From NCBI RefSeq assembly GCF_032062135.1, contig NC_092870.1, positions 645,397 through 709,396 on the forward strand: a stretch of DNA of 64,000 nt, written 5' to 3'. The DNA comes from Pyxicephalus adspersus. Taxonomy: Eukaryota; Chordata; Amphibia; Anura; Pyxicephalidae. The position numbers and the translations under genes are program-made. This document shows, piece after piece, positions 9,954 to 21,027 of this stretch; position 1 is the first letter of the stretch; each line of letters begins with the position of its first letter. The notes under the pieces were generated by a model. The model made no database searches and had not been told where the DNA came from. It saw nothing but the letters and a program-made list of their open reading frames with translations.

Positions 9954-10613
9954 TGTAGAATGTGCTCTGTTTATGCCTTGTTTTTAAATAAGGACCAATA
10001 GATCTTACAAAAAGGAAAGGTTTGCTTACAGTTAAGGATATTTATATACATATGATTTTCAAGACAAAAGGGAAGAAGGTAAAGGGTATATAGAAAAGGG
10101 GAAGGAAAGGGGTCTAGCTCTATCTCTAGCACATGGTCAATCTCTCTCTCACCAACATACACACCAGGGTTTTCTCTCCTTGAACCACACCCCGCTGCAA
10201 GTCCAGAGCGAATCACATTGCCCCCTCACACCCCTGCCCCCTCCAGGAAGACTGAAGCAATAGTAAACTGGTTTGGGCAGGAACTACCACCAGGGGGTCA
10301 AACTGGCTAGGGTATTACTGATCCTCAGGCATCCACTCATGGAAGATCAATCATTGTCTCTGTTAAGCAATCCTTTGATGTTTTGAGGGAATGCATCTGT
10401 CTCCACAGATTGAGGTTTATAGCTTGTTTCCAAGAAGGCAGAATTGTCTTTACATACAAGTCATATTCATATCAATTTTGGTCACTTCCAACAAACACCC
10501 TCTAGAGTTTAGTTCTTCCTATTCAAGCAAGCATAGGTGAAAGCTCCAGAGATGGAGAGGACACTCATTAGTCATTGAGATGCTGGAACCTGTTGCACAT
10601 TATTTCCTAACAA
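9954..10613 (-). mobile_element. 5' LTR of the gag-only element
   Basis: The inner end TGTAGAATG (plus strand) at 9954 is fixed by the adjacent primer site. The outer end near 10,613 (...TTTCCTAACA) is tentative, based only on an ACA terminus. No second LTR was found on the other side of gag, so the element is truncated. Confidence 0.5.
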
Positions 10614-11598
10614 AATGTGTCAATGTATGGTGACTGAAAGACAACCTGTCACCAGGCCATTCATTTAACCAGTAATCTTCCTATAAGGGCAGTGTTGTTC
10701 TCTCCACCCATTTTTAGGCGGGCGCACCACCCAGGACTTTTTAGTAACCACCCATCTGTTTTTTGGTGGTCACTGAAAAGTTGGGTCACAATACAGGGGC
10801 CGCCAACAACTTCCTCCCATCCAGCTTTTAAAAAATCTGGGGAGAGTACTGAAGGATTTAGGTGCATTTAATGTATTTTAGATATGTCCTCTATTTGTTA
10901 AAAGCTGCCATGCACAGAAATGATTTTAGGCAAGTGGGGTTCTAAATAGACAGTAGTCTAGCACTCCTGCCTTTGTGTCAGTTGGGGCCCTGAAAGGAGG
11001 AGGGGTTGTAATTGCAAGTTGCCTAGTTTGCCCTACACAACTAACTGTGTAGTATTCCTCTTTGTGTAGGGTGGTTGGGGAGTATGGCCAAAAATGAGGG
11101 CACACTAGGACCAAAAAGAGCACTAGGGTTCCAAAAGATGGACAGTGCCTTCATAAAAGAGACAACTGGAAACTTTGTATTGCTTGCCTAACTAAAAAAG
11201 TTTATGCAGAAGTATTAGTCTTCCCTCTGGTCTTGATAATAGAGATCAATGAAATGATTTATTAGAACTCCTCAAAGACTGGAGAAGGTAGACTATCATG
11301 GAAAAACCTGTATGATCTAGCAAACCTGGAACGGATTTCCTAAAATAATTTGCTATTAATTGGCAAATGTTTTCACTCCTGAACCAGATCCATTTTAGGT
11401 CTGCTGGATCACCTAGGTCTCCCATAAAAGTCTATCCTCTCCAATCATTGAGAGCTTTTATAAACCAGGCTGTGTTTGAGTGACATATGTGTATGACATT
11501 CAGTCATACTTTCATAGCAATGGTGGACAATGGTATCAACTGGGAGATTTGTAAGTTCGATCTCGTGGCAAATTGGGCCTTTCTCGCTTACCGAGCGT
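10614..11598. other. Non-coding interval
   Basis: About 1 kb without recognisable protein or RNA gene. The short minus-strand ORFs (10661-11123) do not resemble known proteins. A near-palindrome with ACCACC and GGTGGT lies at 10750-10775. Confidence 0.4.
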
Positions 11599-11846
11599 GG
11601 ATTGTGACAGGGACAGGTTGGGAGCCTTCTGCATATCTGTGTATGTATATATATATATAATATACAGATATTGCAGTTTTTGATGCTACCTGGTCCTATT
11701 TAGCAAAGAAGACCGTTTGCTGCAAATTCTGTCCTACTCTAAAAAAGAATACAGATATTTCAGTCTGATACCTCTTGCTATTTACCAAAAAAGCCAGTTT
11801 GTTGCAGAAAAAAAAAATACAGGTAATTTCAGTCTGATACCTCTTG
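11599..11846 (+). repeat. Partial second copy of the hAT leader and minisatellite
   Basis: From ATTGTGACAGGGACAGG onward the sequence parallels 12071 onward (ATTGTGACAGGGACTGG). It then enters three or so minisatellite units (CAGATATTTCAGTCTGATACC...CTTGCTATTTACC). It ends exactly where the hAT terminus TAGGGATGAG begins at 11847. The transposon end therefore abuts a fragment of another copy of itself. Confidence 0.7.
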
Positions 11847-11859
11847 TAGGGATGAGTGA

Positions 11860-12070
11860 GCGAGGGAAAATGCAGGGGGCGAGAACGGCGACTATTTTCG
11901 GCGGAAATGGCGCAGCTGGGAGCGAATCATTTGCTCCCAGGATGCACCGCAAGGCCCAGCAGCCCAATCAGCAGAGATCTCAGAAGAGGCATATATACAA
12001 GGAAGGAGGGAGGGGTTAGTCACTCCATCTTGTGTTCTGTGTGAGGAAAAGAAGCAGGGAGAGAAATACA
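11860..12070 (+). promoter_or_regulatory. Promoter-like segment of hAT 1
   Basis: GC-rich sequence directly inside the left transposon end, with CCAAT at 11963 and a TATA-type box ATATATA at 11991 about 28 bases further. It is followed by a leader. The spacing between the two boxes is shorter than usual. It reads toward the transposase, which starts 2.2 kb downstream on the far side of the minisatellite, so the array may lie in a 5' UTR or intron. Inference from motif content only. Confidence 0.4.
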
Positions 12071-12099
12071 TTGTGACAGGGACTGGTTAGGAGCCTACT

Positions 12100-13365
12100 G
12101 TATATCTTGAAATATACAGATTGTGCAGATTTTGTTGCTACCTCTTGCTATTTATCAAAAAAGGCAGAAACATTTCTGTCCTCTCCAAAAAATAGAGATA
12201 TTTCAGTCTAATACCACTTGCAATCTATCACAAAACCCAGAAAAATTTCTGTATTTCTCTCAAAAAAATACAGATATTTAATTCTGATAGCACTTGCTAT
12301 CTATCCAAAAAGCCAGAAATATTTCTGTATTTCTCCCTAAAAAAAATACAGATACTTAATTCTGATAGCACTTGCTATCTATTCACAAAACCATTAAAAT
12401 GTCTGTATTTCTCTAAAAAAATACAGATATTAAATTCTGATAGCACTTGCTATCTATCCAAAAAGGCATAAAATTTCTGTATTTCTCTAAAAAAAAATAC
12501 ACATATTTAATTCTGATAGCACTTGCTATCTATCCAAAAACCCAGAAACATGTCTGTATTTCTCTCAACAAAATACAGATATTTAATTCTGATAGCAACT
12601 TGCTATCTATCCAAAAACCCAGAAACATGTCTGTATTTCTCTCAACAAAATACAGATATTTAATTCTGATAGCACTTGCTATCTATCCAAAAGGCCAAAA
12701 AATGTCTGTATTTCTCTCCGAAAAAATACAGATATTTAATTCTGATAGCACTTGCTATCTATCCAAATACCAAGAATAATTTCTGTATTTCTCTCAAAAA
12801 ATGCACATATTTATTTGTGGTAACACTTGCTATCTATCCAAAACGCCATAAAAATTTCTGTATTTTCTCTCAAAAATACAGATATTTCAGTCTGATAGCA
12901 CTTGCTATCTATCCAAAAAGCCAGAAGTATTTCTGTATTTCTCCCTTAAAAAATACAGATACTTAATTCTTATAGCACTTGCTATCTATCCACAAAGCCC
13001 TTAAAATGTCTGTATTTCTCTCAAAAAATACAGATATTTAATTCTGAAAGCACTTGCTATCCAAAAACCCAGAAACATGTCTATTTCTCTCAACAAAATA
13101 CAGATATTTAATTCTGCTAGCACTTGGTATCTATCCAAAAAGGCCGGAAAAAAAATCTGTATTTCTCTCCAAAGAAATACAGATATTTAATTCTGATAGC
13201 ACTTGCTATCCAAATACCAAGAATATTTTCTGTATTTCTCTCTAAAAAAATACACATATTTAATTCTGATAGCACTTGCTATCTATCCAAAAGGTCAGAA
13301 AAATTTCTGTATTTCTCTAAAAAAAAATACAGATATTTTATTGTTTAATACCTCTTGCTATTTAC
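12100..13365 (+). repeat. ~76-bp minisatellite array (left array, orientation A)
   Basis: About 16 head-to-tail units with spacings of 75-78 bp where measured (start points of CACTTGCTAT at 12291, 12369, 12444, 12520). The unit contains ACAGATATTTAATTCTGATA, then GCACTTGCTATCTATCC, then an A-rich run, then TTTCTGTATTTCTC. Small ORFs across it (all reading YLILIALAIYPK-like peptides) are only the repeat translated. The unit at its right end grades into the first copy of the transposase 5' exon. Confidence 0.95.
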
Positions 13366-13955
13366 CAAAGAAGACCATTTGGTACAGGTGCATTTTTGCC
13401 CGACTAAGTAAAAGATAAGCAGTAGACGCAGGGGAAGGTGTTGCGTTGGGCGACCTGCCGCATCTGGCCGGGGGCATACTGCCCGGGAGTCCACCACTGT
13501 AGGACAGCCGCAGCAGCAAACTGTTGGAGGCAGCAGCACAAGTTGTCAAACAGGTCTGAGATGTGTGTACGCTGGTAGATTTATTGAGAGGGCATACTAC
13601 AATCATACAGCCACGTCATGTGAGGAGTTTTGTAGACTGGGTCTCAGGTTCCTCAAGTGCAGCAGGCTATTCTTCTGCAACACCAGCACCAATCAGTACA
13701 GCCGTGACAGGAGCAAAGACAGGAGTTAGCGTGGCTAATGTCCCTGTACCTCCTGATGACTCTCCCTTGTTGTTTGACGAACAGCCTGAGGATCTGTAGT
13801 TGCAAATTTCAGAGCAGGAGGCAGACTTCGAGACCCTTGGAGAGTGTGTTCAGCACTTGCTGGGCGAGGATTCTGCATCAGTGGCTGCATTTGCAGAGGT
13901 TGGCTTAGATTAATATGAGGGTGATCATGACCGTGATGTCATATGGGAACCAAAA
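13363..13955 (+). pseudogene. Duplicated 5' end of the hAT 1 transposase
   Basis: This segment repeats 14215-14798 with an offset of about 852 bp. Both begin at AAGAAGACC and encode RTTIIQPRHV-like blocks and the stretch GVSVANVPVPPDDSPLLFDE (GVSVANAPVPPNDSPLLFDE in the second copy). In this copy the start codon position reads ATA instead of ATG and the frame has stops. It ends abruptly at GGGAACCA, then drops into minisatellite units again. It looks like unequal exchange between arrays. Confidence 0.85.
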
Positions 13956-14214
13956 AAAGCAGGGTTGCTGAAGAAAAATTTCTGTCCTACTCCAAAAAAT
14001 ACAGATATTTCAGTCTGATACCTCTTGCTATTTACCAAAAAAAAGCCATTTTGCTGAAGAAAAAATTTCTGTCCTACTCCTAAAAATTACACATATTTCA
14101 GTCTCTTGATACTTCTTGCTATTTACCAAAGAAGCCAGTTTGGTACAGAAAAATTTCTGTCCTACTCTAAAAAAAAAATACACATATTTCATTTTAAGAT
14201 AACTCTTGCTATTT
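13956..14214 (+). repeat. Minisatellite units between the two 5' exon copies
   Basis: Three diverged units of the same array (AAATACAGATATTTCAGTCTG...CTTGCTATTTACC) separate the duplicated transposase starts. Confidence 0.85.
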
Positions 14215-14265
14215 ACCAAAGAAGACCGTTTGGTACAGGTGCATTTTTGCATGACTAAGTAAAAG

Positions 14266-17200
14266 ATGAGCGGTAGACGCAGGGAAAGCGTTGGGCGACC
14301 TGCCGCATCTGGCAGGGGGCATACTACCCGGGAGTCTGCCACTGTATGACAGCAGCAGCAAACTGTTGGAGGCAGCAGCAAGTGGTCAAACAGGTCTGAG
14401 ATGTGTGCGGAGCACCAGTACGCTGGTAGATGTGTTGAGAGGGCGTACTACAATCATACAGCCACGTCATGTGGAGAGTATTGTGGACTGGGTCTCAGGG
14501 GCCTCAAGTGCAGCAGGCTCTTCTGCAGCAGCAGCAGCCAGCACAGCTGTGACAGGAGGAAAGACAGGAGTTAGTGTGGCTAATGCGCCTGTACCTCCCA
14601 ATGACTCTCCCTTGTTGTTTGACGAACAGCCTGAGGATCTGTCAGTGCGAATTTCAGAGCAAAAGGCAGACTTTGAGACCCTTGGCGAGTGTGGTCACCA
14701 CTTGCTGGGCGGGGGTTCTGGATCAGTGGCTGCATTTGCAGAGGTTGTCTTAGATAAAAATGAGGATGATGATGACCGTGATGTCACCTGGGAACCATCG
14801 GTGCATGTAAGGGCTAGCAGCAGTAGAGGAAAGGCAGCAGCAACAGACTGGGGATGGAAGGGGCCTGCAAATCTGCTACATGTGAGTCCCAAAGAACACA
14901 CAGACGAGTGGGCACAAGCAGGAGAACAGTCAGACGATGTGACTGTGGGGCAGATGGAGCTGGGGCAGACGCAGGGTACCCAGCAGAAGCAGAGGCCGGC
15001 AAAGAAAAAGAGCAGCAGAGTGGTTGCACGCATCTCTACAGTGTGGTCCTTTTTCACGCTGAAAGACGATGACGGTTGCATAGCAATCTGCATCCTGTGC
15101 CACAGGCAGATCCGTAGAGGACATGCCGGATCACATTTGGGTACAACATGCCTGCTTTCCCACATGCGCAAGAACCACAAACCAAAGTGGGAGCAGTACG
15201 TGCGTTCTCTTGAAGGAGATGCAACCACATCATTGTCTCTTCTTCCACCTTCATTGACTCCTTCTCCACCTCCAACTGTCGTTGCTACTATGTCTCCAGG
15301 TACTCAAGTGACCCCTTCAGCCCAATCTACCGGAGTTCTACTCAAGGCATCAGGCTATGGGCCCAACCAACAAAAGAGTAATCAAGCTCAATTCGCGTCT
15401 AGCCAAACTATTGCCCTTGCAGCTACTGCCATACAGCATTGTGGACTCGGCTCCCTTCCGTGGCCTGTGCCGAGTGGCGGTGGAATATACCAAGCTGGCA
15501 TTACTTCTACCGCACAGCTGTACCCAGTTTACATGCACAAGTAATGGGTAACCTTTCCCAGGCATTGGCATTCTCGGTGTCTAGCCAGATCCACGTCACC
15601 ATGGACATCCAGACAACCAGGCATGGAGTGGGACACTACCTATCTTTCACCGCTCTCTGGGTGGCCTTGCATTGCTCAGTGGGCGGTAGTCTGCAAGAGG
15701 CATTGCAGCACCTGGTGCCCCCGCCGAGGGGTGTGGTGGGAAAGCATAGGCCACCCCAGTCCTCTCCCTCCTCCTCCTCCTCCTCATTCCTTCTACCGCC
15801 AACCCCTCTCTTTTCGACACTTCTCCTGAAAGGCCAGCAGCGGAGGACACTGTCATTAAGGAGGCAGCCACTACGGCTCCCTCAAGCACACGTGTTGCCA
15901 GGCAGTGCTGAAACTGGTGTCCTTGGGGGGGGAAAAGTCACACCGCCAGAGAACTCTTGTCCGCTTTGCACAGAGAGGTTGAGGCTTGGTTGATGCCCTC
16001 CTGGCTCACAACAGGCAATGTAATGTGCGACAACAGCGCCAGCCTTGTGGCGGCGCTGCGCATGGGCCGCATAACACACGTGCCCTGCTTTGTGCACGCA
16101 CTAAACCTGGTGGTGCAGAAGTTCCTCCGCACGTACCCAGGACTGCAGGACTTACTGAGACAGGCTCGCTCTATCTACAGCCATGTACGCCGATCCCCTA
16201 CTGCTGCCACGGCGCTTTAGCAAGATCCAGCGCCAACAGAGGCTGCCACCGCACAGACTTATTTGTGACACTGTAACTAGATGGAACATGCTCCAGCGTG
16301 GGCAAAAGCTAGCCATCCGCCATTACTTGGTCAGTGTGGTCCATGGAGGCAGTGGGGCCCTTGGTACAGCCACACAACTGACCTATTTTATCAGTGACCA
16401 GTGGCTGCAGATGGAGACGCTGTGCAAGTTATAGGCCCCCTTTGAGCAAGCCATAAACGTTGTCGGGAGTGGTCAGGCTGGAACGATGTCATACCCATCA
16501 TCTTTCTGCCTAATATTACCCTGTGTGGCCTGATGGAAAGTGGTGATGGAAGAAGAGGGGAAGAAATGGGGGGGGGGATGAAGGTGACATAACACTCCAT
16601 AGCGCACAGCCAGCATCAGGATGAGCAAGAAGGGACACTGGCCAGCATCAGGAATTTCAAGAGGAGGAGGAAGATGATGATGATGATGATGAGGGAGACC
16701 ATGTTGGGGCTGCTGGACAGGACCCGTCCAACCCGCATTTGTGCTGTCACGCCCCAGGCATTGTGCGGGCGATGGAACAACAGGAACTGCTGCAGCTTGA
16801 AGAGGAGGAGGTGGGTGATGAGGAGGAAGATATTTTGGTGCCTACTGGGCGACAGGAGTAGGATGAGCCCAGGGAACCCCTCTTTCATATGTGTGTCCAA
16901 AAACAGGATGATTACTGACTGGCCACCCTTCTGGATCACCGCTACAAATACAAAATGTCGGAGTTTCTACCCAACCCGGCGCAAGAGAAAGAAAAGGTGA
17001 CCCGCCTGAGCAGAATACTATACGACCGTCTGTGTGAGGATTTCCGCGCACCACATTCCACACAGGGAGCTCAGGCGGACACTGCCTCCACTGTACCCGT
17101 CTGTAGCGGCGGCAGCAGCAGTAGTGGCAGCAGGGCGCACACATTCAAAAGTGTAGGCCAAGCCATCATGGTGCACGATTACGTTGGCTTTTTTCTGGCT

Positions 17201-17379
17201 GATGGTGGTGCTGTTGATGACAGCAGTTATGAGGAGGATGCCTGTCCTGACAGTAGTGACGCCATTCACTTTTGGATCAACAGGCTTGCCCGCAGTTGCC
17301 ACAGTATGCCATCTAGCTTCTTTCGTGCCCGGCATCCAGTGTTCTGTCCGAGCGAACCTTCAGCGCCTCTCTTTTTTAA
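14266..17379 (+). pseudogene. hAT 1 transposase (BED-type, frame-broken)
   Basis: The likely start is the ATG at 14266 (MSGRRRES); most of the N-terminus is then read in the next frame after a stop. Recognisable in order: an acidic/Ser-rich region (LDKNEDDDDRDVTWEP); a BED zinc finger near 15020-15205 (CILCHRQIRRGH ... SHMRKNH); the LLPYSIVDS helix near 15430; IHVTMDIQTTRHGVGHYLSF (RNase H-like fold, first catalytic Asp) near 15600; CDNSASLVAALRMG and HVPCFVHALNLVVQKFL near 16030-16110 (second Asp); DTVTRWNMLQR near 16270; an acidic tract (16660-16850); and the C-terminal dimerisation motif SSVLSERTFSAS at 17335-17370. At least four frameshifts and stops. The domain order matches ZBED1-like hAT transposases. 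Confidence 0.88.
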
Positions 17380-17570
17380 AAATGAACGAAAGGTGGGTTA
17401 CTAACAACTATCATATCCCCACTGCAGATGTCACTGATTAACTGACACAAGGACTCACTGGTCAACCAAGATGTCTCTGTGAACCCACACTGCTTCTGTG
17501 CTGAGTCTGTGGCTGCCTATCACCAAACACCCTGTCAGCTGAGCCCGCCTCGGTTGAATTTTTACGCTAG

Positions 17571-18150
17571 TTATTGCAATGTCCAGGGGTGGCATTCATC
17601 GCCAGTGTCATGCCTGCCATTGTGCCAGCTTGCAATATACTGTACATTTCTGCTGCTTCCGGGAGGCCAACAAACTGCAGATGGTTTTTGCTCCATCAAT
17701 GTTTGTTTGATATTCAAGAAATTCAAGAAATGTGCAGAAGGCATATTTAGATTCAAATATTCCTTCACAGTAGATGTTCGATGAGGAAGAAAACCACCAG
17801 TCTCCATGGAAAACAAGTACACATCACCCAGCTGTGTATCAAAAACATTATTCAAAAACACAAACAAAATATCTCCTAGCCAACGACAGTCATGGGTGAC
17901 CTTTAGGATGCTTTTGTCTTCAAGCACCACTTGGAGACCATTTTTAAAGACCCCTGGTTCCATGGTGAGGATGTCAAGAAGGTAAACATGATTTCTTGTG
18001 CCCACCTGCAGCCAACACAGTTTCCCATAGCGACATATGTTCAGGCCAGAAGCTCCCAAGTTCAAGACCTTTTGGTGCTGGAGATGCAGAATCTTTCCTC
18101 TGTTGTCTCTCTTTCAACCTCTTGAGTATTCTACTGGTTCCACATTTAGA
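17571..18150 (-). pseudogene. EXD1: EXD1-like 3'-5' exonuclease fragment
   Basis: Minus strand. The blocks GLNICRYGKLCWLQVGTRNH, LEDKSILKVTHDCRWLGDI, NNVFDTQLGDV and FSMETGGFLPHRTSTV closely follow the vertebrate EXD1 nuclease domain, including the HDCR aspartate and the FDT aspartate of the DEDD fold; a few residues are missing between the last two blocks. Downstream, FLNIKQTLMEQKPSAVCWPP matches the helical region after the domain. Coding is continuous for about 165 codons with no visible intron, and a stop lies upstream (after VEYSRG). The start assumed by a TTG at 18065 is not real. EXD1 is an RNA-binding factor of the piRNA pathway. Position inside the hAT 3' region, antisense to it, suggests a captured or retroposed fragment; a genuine single exon cannot be excluded. 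Confidence 0.7.
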
Positions 18151-18811
18151 ACATATTTCCCAAAAAACAGCCTTGCTCCTCACACAGCTTCACCAGACTT
18201 CTGGGTGGCAGTGACGATGCACTACACCCAGATCTTCATGACACTTACCAATGCGGTCTCCCTGGCGATAGCTGAACAGAGGCAACACACTGCTACTGCT
18301 CTCACTGACCCATGGTCCATCTCTGGTCCTCCATCCTTTTGCCTAATGTCACCGCGCTACTTCTCCACAACTTTATGGGTGGCATTCCTAACACGTCATC
18401 CAGATCATGATGCCAGCTAGCAATGCGGTCTCCTGCTGTTTTGACAGTAGAGACTTCTGCTAGTGGGTTGAGTTCACACGTAGCGCCACCCTTTCTCAAT
18501 GTCCTAATGTTTATGCTGCCTTGTGTACGCTGTCCATCATGCAAAAATCCTATTTGCCTGCTGTCACTTTACCTATTTTCTCCAAAACCACAAGGTCTTT
18601 TGAAACGTTTGGAATTTTTTTCCCTTGTTGCCACTGTTCCCCTACACATACCTAGCAAATTTGGTGGTTCTAACATGTATTGGGGCTTTTCTATTAATGT
18701 TTAAATTCAGCCAATTGACTTTAATGGAATTCGTGAAATTGGTTTGCCGAAATTCCATGGACCCATCGGAAGTTCAAGGAAATTTTTGCAAGACTATCAG
18801 GGGCCTTCTCC
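18151..18811. other. hAT 1 right subterminal region
   Basis: No coding signal. GGGTGGCATTC occurs at 18374 and also at 17588, on the other side of the EXD1-like piece, suggesting that both belong to the same hAT 3' untranslated sequence. Confidence 0.5.
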
Positions 18812-18821
18812 CTCATCCCTA

Positions 18822-20086
18822 GTCAATATGTAAGTTGGTGTATCATTTACTATAAAAACCACACTTATGTGTACATTGTGTTCAATGCACCATAAATTAT
18901 TGCTGTCAGGTCATGCAGGTCTGTTTATTCAAAAACTCTACTGGGAGGTTAGGTAATCCTAGGAATTGCCCTGGTGAAACGTTCCTCACATAGCCACCAT
19001 TTAGGTCACAATGGGGACTGATCTGAGTTAACAAGGAGGACACATAGATATCTTGAAAAGGTCAATATACCTTGGGGAGAATGAGCTCTGTATACCTAGA
19101 GCAATATAGACAAAATTAGTACATACAGCTGTGTGGAAGATAATTACAATAAGCCTGCCGTGCACTAGTCCATTGGTGCAAGACCAGGGCAAAGATGAAT
19201 GTTCATTGGCACTCCCTGCTGAATGTTGATGAAACCAAGAATGAGCTCATCTGAAATCATTTGACTATTTCGACCAGTATATTTGGCCAGGAGTATTTCC
19301 TAAGAACCACCAGCCAATAGGAGCACATTCTGCTGTTTACAAGGACACCGGGCAGCCCCTAAGCGTTAAATGTAATTGGTGGAGAACGCCCCTTTTAGAT
19401 AGTGGTCGTTAGGGAGCGCTCCCAATTATTTATAGGCTGATAGGTCTAAAGGTAGGTGATGAGGAATGGTAGCCCAGAAAATGTAGATGGACCTTCCATT
19501 TTAGTATAACGACTGCTTTAACTTAGATTTGAAGAAATCATCTGTCAAGATTGTAGCAGGGTCATCAACTTTTTTTTTTTTTAGAGAGCAATGTCTGTTG
19601 TGTCTGTACAGGTAGAGCAATCATCAATAAATCCTTTTGAAATGTACAAATTAGGTGGGTGGTCAGCAGGTAGTAGTTAACCAACCTCTTCCCCCTCTTG
19701 AGAACAGTTATGCAAACATGGCTGGATGGCCTTTTGGAGAAGTGGCCATTCAGGCTGCCCTAGCTAATGCCCACATGTGATGCTGAGCCTCTATGATTGA
19801 AAGAACTGAAATCCAATAAATGAAAGGGGTGGGCCAGGGACAGTTAGGCTGGGGAAGGATTGATTACCAGATGATGCTGGACAACTTCAGCTAGGAAATG
19901 AGGCTAAATATCACATTACTGGACAGATAGATACACCTGTGTAATGACTGTATCTGTCATATCTGCACATCTACAGGCCCTCAGGGTTCCAAATGACCAC
20001 ATTTTGAATGTTTATATATAAACATCTGTTGACAATTTCTCAATTTCATTTTTTTTTTGTGAATCTGTTGCAATGTTTCTTACCTT
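18822..20086. other. Non-coding interval
   Basis: About 1.26 kb with no recognisable gene, RNA or transposon end. It contains a short T-tract at 19570. Confidence 0.4.
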
Positions 20087-20237
20087 AAAAACCTGTGAAG
20101 ACTTCCGGTTCCGGCGCCTCATGGATTAGACGTGTGATACGGAGGCTCCTGCTCACCCATGCACAATCTGGCTAAATATAGCCTGCTTCACGCTGCTTGA
20201 TCTCAAGTGTAACACCCGCACAGCATTGCCTTACCCT

Positions 20238-20645
20238 ATGGAGCGATTCCTGGAGAAGACACAGTCAGATCATCCCCAGTCAGCATCACTTCAGAAGGGA
20301 CAGGGACACACCACGCTCTCTAAGATAGCTGCCCCCCCCCCCCTCCTCTGCAGCATCAGAAGGCTCAGCACTGCTTCTGATCACACGCTGATTGCAGATG
20401 CAGTTGCTGTACTGCTTAAGCCTACCCTTCAAGAGATTGTAGATAATGCTATAAGCAAGGGGATACAATCAATTAGGCAAGATATAAGGGAGCATTCCCA
20501 GCGTTTACATGATACTGAGAACAGGATCTCCTCTGTGGAAGATGATTTATTGCAAGCAAGGGGTACAATTGTAGTAATGAGCCAGCAGATAGCTAGTTTG
20601 TCAGGAAAAATTGATGATCTAGAAAACAATAATCGGAGTACAGCA
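20238..20645 (+). pseudogene. L1 ORF1 N-terminal coiled coil (copy a)
   Basis: The ATG at 20238 (MERFLEK) starts an L1 ORF1-like protein: a disordered N-terminus, then a long coiled coil (LQEIVDNAISKGIQSIRQDI, REHSQRLHDTENRISSVEDD, MSQQIASLSGKIDDLENNNR). This is the trimerisation region of the RNA-binding ORF1 protein. After about 20,640 the frame leaves recognisable ORF1; the RNA-recognition and C-terminal domains are gone, so the reading to 20,858 (T-rich) is spurious. Confidence 0.75.
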
Positions 20646-21027
20646 TTTCTCTACTCAATGGGTGTGGATCCACCTAAAATGCAATTGTTTTTGGTGACAA
20701 CCATGAGGAAAAAAGGAAGTCCACTAAAAGGACAGCTTTGTTTTTGTTTTTTTTCTTTTTTCTTATATTATCCCAAAGCCCTGTTTTGTTGTTATTTTTT
20801 GTTTTTTCTGTTCCGGCAATTTGATAGCCTGTCACCTATGTACAGTTTTACCGACTGATATTCCAAGTCACTTCTGGAGGCTATACTCAGCAATTTTCGG
20901 GGGTCAGCATTTACGCCGGATCCTTGCTACTCTTTGGGATCCACTTGGCCGATATGGGTGAGAAGTTTTCACACTCTGCGCAGTTGGTTGATGTCTGGTT
21001 CATGCTGTTCATGTATTTATTAATGCC

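Larger units (their letters stand above)
11847..18821 (+). mobile_element. hAT transposon 1 (about 7 kb, degenerate)
   Basis: Left end TAGGGATGAG at 11847-11856 and right end CTCATCCCTA at 18812-18821 are perfect 10-bp inverted repeats. They enclose a promoter-like segment, a minisatellite, a BED-finger hAT transposase reading rightward, and an AT-rich right subterminal region (about 18650-18800) with ACTTTAATGGAATTC of the kind seen next to such hAT ends. The 8 bases outside the two ends do not match, so no target duplication supports the boundary; recombination in the left array could explain that. An EXD1-like gene piece lies inside the right part. Confidence 0.65.

Noticed and set aside
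12100..13365. Regularly spaced repeats resembling a CRISPR array
   Set aside because: The whole 76-bp unit is repeated, there are no unique spacers, and the context is a eukaryotic hAT transposon. It is a minisatellite.
12447..13418. Family of small plus-strand ORFs with FLYFSxKKYRYLILIALAIYPK-like peptides
   Set aside because: They are the minisatellite unit translated in frame; length and frame follow the repeat, not a gene.
14695..15228. Minus-strand ORF of 177 codons
   Set aside because: Lies antisense to the hAT 1 BED-finger region; Cys/Ser-rich composition is the complement of the acidic and Gln-rich coding strand.
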